Positions 7,186 through 9,151 of a stretch of DNA of 9,151 nucleotides are shown here, in pieces. The translations under genes were made by a program, and so were the position numbers. Each line of letters opens with the position of its first letter. Positions within the stretch are counted from its first letter, which is position 1. Under the pieces are notes generated by a model. That model was not told the DNA's origin. It did no database searches and saw only the letters and a list, made by a program, of their open reading frames with translations. This stretch comes from an uncultured Bacteroidales bacterium (GTDB taxonomy: Bacteria > Bacteroidota > Bacteroidia > Bacteroidales > Muribaculaceae). Location: the NCBI GenBank assembly GCA_949123685.1, contig CASBHZ010000104.1, positions 1 to 9,151 on the forward strand. The letters are read 5' to 3'.

Positions 7186-8847
7186 ATGGATAAACTCATA
7201 AACATATTTCAATCGTTGATTTCGCATAAAGAAAGTGAGGTCGTGGAGTTTAAGAAGGCGGAGAACAGTTTCGACTTCGATGACTTGGGCAAGTATTTCT
7301 CGGCGTTGAGCAACGAGGCGAATCTTCGTGGGCTTGATTTCGCATGGCTGATTTTTGGCTATGACGAGAAGAAGCATGAGATTGTCGGCACATCGTATAA
7401 AAACGGAGAGAGTGCGCTCAATAATCTCAAGCATGATTTCGCACAGCATACAACTGACGGCCAGACGTTCCGCGAGATCGTTCCAATTGAAGTTGACGGC
7501 AAGCGCATCCTGATGTTCAAGATTCCGGCTTCTCCGCGAAATATCGTGATGAAGTGGAAAGGAATCGCATTCGGTCGCGACGGCGAGAGTCTGAAGCCGC
7601 TCAACCAATCAAAGATGGATGAAATTCGGCATCAGACACCGGAACCGGATTGGTCGGCAGAACTTGTACCAAATGCGACAATCGATGACCTCGACGAAGT
7701 GGCCATTGCCAAAGCCCGCAAGATGTTCAAGAAAGTACACAGCCGCATACCTGCTGAAGAGGTCAACCGCTGGTCTACAGAAGAGTTCCTTAGCAAGTGT
7801 GAGCTGATGGTTGACGGCAAGCTCACACGCGCCGCAATCATTCTACTCGGCAAGATGTTCTCTGACAGCAAACTGCGTCCTGCTGTCGCCGAAGTCACAT
7901 GGACTCTTCGCGATGAGAAACAGGATGTGGTTGATTACGAGCACTTCTCTGTGCCCTTCATCCTGACCGTTGATGAAATCCTTGCCAAAATCCATAATCT
8001 TACTTTGCGCGAAATGCCCGGTGGAACGCTGTTCCCTGACACAATGAAACAGTATGACGACTACACCATTCGCGAGGCATTACATAACTGCATTGCACAC
8101 CAGGATTATACTCTGCGTCAAAGAATTAACTTTGTTGAGAATCCGGGCTTCCTGTACTATGCCAATGGAGGTTCGTTCATTCCCGGAACATTGGAGAATG
8201 CACTTGCGACAAACGGCCCGCAGCGATTCTTCCGCAATGCCTGTCTGTGCAAGGCTATGGTTCATTTCAATATGATTGACACGGTAAGCCGAGGAATCAA
8301 GAAGATGTTTACAGAGCAGATGGAACGCCGTTTCCCGATGCCCGATTATGAGATTGACAACGAGAAGAAAGAAGTGGCCGTGCGCATCTATGGCAATGCC
8401 ATCAATGAACGATATACGAAGCTTCTCAAAGATAACAATACCCTGACACTCCACGACTGCATTTCCCTCGATGCCATTCAGAAAGGACACCGTATAGATG
8501 AGGAGATAGCGCAAGATCTCATGAAGCGCGGACTAATCGAAGGAGAAGCCCCCAACTACACTATCTCCCTCGGAGTGGCGAAAGCCTCCAAGCAGCTCCC
8601 CAGCTACACAAGAGTAAGAGGTTTGGAACGTGATAAGCTGAAGCAGATGATTCTACAATACATCCAGAACGCTGGCTCCGACGGTGCCAAGCGTGATGCC
8701 ATCCTCGAATATCTACAAGGCACGCTACCCAGCCGAAACACTTATGAACAGAATGAAACGCTTATATATCATTTACTGTCAGAGTTGCGTAAAGCCGGAT
8801 TAATAGAGGCTAATGGGAAGATTTGGTTGGCAAAAAATACACAGTAA
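7186..8847 (+). CDS. Schlafen AlbA_2 domain protein with GHKL-type ATP-binding segment and winged-helix C-terminus
   Basis: This 553-residue protein belongs to the group usually annotated as ATP-binding or RecG-like transcriptional regulators. The N-terminal Schlafen AlbA_2 domain covers about residues 14-130: E16-x4-E21-F-K23, the helix ALSNEANLRG, the strand FAWLIFGYD60, and IAFGRDGESLKPL before the linker. A GHKL/HATPase-like segment lies at about 290-345, with the N-box-like REALHNCIAHQDY (296-308) and FVENPGFLYYANGGSFIPG further on. Two helix-turn-helix-like regions close the protein (about 410-465 and 484-549, the latter ending LLSELRKAGLIEANGKIWL). It is cytoplasmic, with no membrane segment. 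The length and domain order are typical and the frame is intact. The start ATG 7186 lies in an AT-rich leader with no clear ribosome-binding site. AlbA_2 proteins are frequent companions of type I restriction loci. Whether this one regulates transcription or acts on nucleic acid is unknown; E16, E21 and D60 are spaced much like the nuclease triad of mammalian Schlafen proteins. Confidence 0.9.
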   Translation: MDKLINIFQSLISHKESEVVEFKKAENSFDFDDLGKYFSALSNEANLRGLDFAWLIFGYDEKKHEIVGTSYKNGESALNNLKHDFAQHTTDGQTFREIVPIEVDGKRILMFKIPASPRNIVMKWKGIAFGRDGESLKPLNQSKMDEIRHQTPEPDWSAELVPNATIDDLDEVAIAKARKMFKKVHSRIPAEEVNRWSTEEFLSKCELMVDGKLTRAAIILLGKMFSDSKLRPAVAEVTWTLRDEKQDVVDYEHFSVPFILTVDEILAKIHNLTLREMPGGTLFPDTMKQYDDYTIREALHNCIAHQDYTLRQRINFVENPGFLYYANGGSFIPGTLENALATNGPQRFFRNACLCKAMVHFNMIDTVSRGIKKMFTEQMERRFPMPDYEIDNEKKEVAVRIYGNAINERYTKLLKDNNTLTLHDCISLDAIQKGHRIDEEIAQDLMKRGLIEGEAPNYTISLGVAKASKQLPSYTRVRGLERDKLKQMILQYIQNAGSDGAKRDAILEYLQGTLPSRNTYEQNETLIYHLLSELRKAGLIEANGKIWLAKNTQ

Positions 8848-8850
8848 ACG

Positions 8851-8880
8851 AACAGTTTCAACAACTGTTTATTTTCTGTG
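8851..8880 (+). terminator. Probable intrinsic terminator of the AlbA_2 gene
   Basis: Three bases after the stop codon (8845-8847) there is a hairpin with arms AACAGTT (8851-8857) and AACTGTT (8863-8869), a five-base loop, then a T-rich tract (TTATTTTCTG from 8869). The stem is short and AT-rich, so it may be weak, but its position is right for ending the AlbA_2 transcript. Confidence 0.5.
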
Positions 8881-8901
8881 TATTTTGGCGTATAGTCGAT
8901 C

Positions 8902-8950
8902 ATCCGACCGAAATGATTCCTAATCCGACCGTTTTTAAGGCATCCGACCG
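8902..8950. repeat. Three direct copies of ATCCGACCG
   Basis: Exact copies lie at 8902-8910, 8923-8931 and 8942-8950, with start-to-start distances of 21 and 19 bases, about two helical turns. The intervening sequences differ, so this is a set of spaced binding-type sites rather than a simple tandem repeat. They sit just upstream of a promoter-like element at 8971-9001. They could be operator sites for a regulator, or sub-terminal recombinase sites if the minus-strand open frame to the right belongs to a mobile element. Confidence 0.85.
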
Positions 8951-8964
8951 ATTTTTAGGTCGGA
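8943..8964. repeat. Hairpin formed by the third ATCCGACCG copy and an inverted copy
   Basis: TCCGACC (8943-8949) pairs with GGTCGGA (8958-8964) across an eight-base loop. There is no T-run on either side, so it does not look like an intrinsic terminator. The inverted fourth copy closes the repeat cluster on the right and faces the promoter-like element seven bases downstream. Confidence 0.7.
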
Positions 8965-8970
8965 GGACCC

Positions 8971-9001
8971 TTGTCAGCTCGCAAGATTATCGCTAATTTT
9001 G
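8971..9001 (+). promoter_or_regulatory. Bacteroidetes-type promoter candidate
   Basis: TTG at 8971-8973 and TAATTTTG at 8994-9001 match the Bacteroidetes sigma-ABfr pattern (-33 TTG, -7 TAnnTTTG) with a 20-base spacer, within the usual 19-21. Transcription would start near 9008 and run rightwards out of the window. No + strand gene starts before base 9151, so any target lies beyond the edge or is a non-coding RNA. The ATCCGACCG repeats just upstream would be well placed as operators. The match could still be chance, because it overlaps the end of an open frame on the minus strand. Confidence 0.5.
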
Positions 9002-9151
9002 CAGACGAAAGCAGCAAGCCTGGTGTGGCTTGGAAATAGAGGCTGCGACAGCCTCGAACAACAAGAAAAGACGGTTCCGCCAAGTCAATGACTTACCAAA
9101 ATCAGGCATGAACCATTTAAACTGCAACTCCTTGATACAATTATAGTTGTC
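8993..9151 (-). CDS. Possible 3' end of an unrecognised minus-strand gene, cut by the right edge
   Basis: On the minus strand a frame is open from the window edge for 52 codons and ends with TAG at 8995-8993. The peptide begins DNYNCIKELQFKWFMPDFG, contains LTWRNRLFLLFEAVAAS, and ends HQACCFRLQN. I do not recognise a family. The basic and aromatic composition and ordinary codon choice would fit a transposase-like C-terminus, and the repeat cluster to its left would then be the element end, but this is conjecture. A random frame of this length is not rare, and a promoter-like site and hairpins on the other strand overlap it. Confidence 0.3.
   Translation of the reverse strand, partial: DNYNCIKELQFKWFMPDFGKSLTWRNRLFLLFEAVAASISKPHQACCFRLQN
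9015..9055. repeat. Two adjacent small hairpins
   Basis: CAAGCC (9015-9020) pairs with GGCTTG (9027-9032) around a six-base loop, and GAGGCTG (9039-9045) pairs with CAGCCTC (9049-9055) around a CGA triloop. If the promoter-like site at 8971-9001 is real they would fold at the very 5' end of its transcript. They could also be incidental to coding on the minus strand. Confidence 0.5.

Noticed and set aside
7156..7608. 150-residue minus-strand open frame
   Set aside because: It is antisense to the AlbA_2 coding region; the + strand carries the recognisable domain.
8080..8514. 144-residue minus-strand open frame
   Set aside because: It is antisense to the ATP-binding segment of the AlbA_2 protein and has no recognisable motif.
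8902..8964. Repeat cluster considered as a CRISPR array
   Set aside because: The repeats are only nine bases and the gaps about 10-12 bases, far below CRISPR repeat and spacer lengths, and no cas gene is present.

Overview
The window is most likely from a Bacteroidales-type gut or rumen bacterium and looks like one end of a metagenomic or draft contig. I infer the lineage from four things: start codons without clear Shine-Dalgarno sequences; a near-perfect Bacteroidetes-style promoter (TTG, 20 bases, TAATTTTG) at 8971-9001; the mix of protein families; and moderate GC in the core genes. No marker gene fixes the species. Bases 1-47 are not biological: they match the Illumina P5/TruSeq read-1 adapter with an 8-base index, so the true sequence begins at base 48, inside a gene.

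Layout, left to right on the + strand. (1) A type I restriction-modification operon in the order M-S-R: the C-terminal part of hsdM (49-1008, cut by the contig end), hsdS (999-2147, overlapping hsdM) and hsdR (2150-5281, complete, two bases after hsdS). Together these would form the methyltransferase (M2S) and the full restriction enzyme (R2M2S). (2) A complete, strikingly AT-rich gene (5346-6953) for a 535-residue protein with a long beta-solenoid-like N-terminal part and two C-terminal membrane helices; its function is unknown. (3) A 5' remnant of a RhuM-family gene (7017-about 7145) with an in-frame TAG and no remaining 3' part. (4) A complete gene (7186-8847) for a Schlafen/AlbA_2 protein with a GHKL-type ATPase-like segment and a C-terminal winged helix. 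(5) A gene-poor right end (8848-9151) with a probable terminator, three copies of ATCCGACCG, a hairpin made from the third copy, a promoter-like site, and an open frame entering from the right edge on the minus strand.

The picture is an accessory defence locus. The restriction operon is the recognisable core. RhuM-family and AlbA_2 proteins are regular companions of type I hsd genes. The AT-rich membrane protein is inserted among them and is the best candidate for something undescribed. A decayed companion gene, uneven base composition inside hsdS and between genes, and repeats at the right flank all suggest repeated horizontal exchange.
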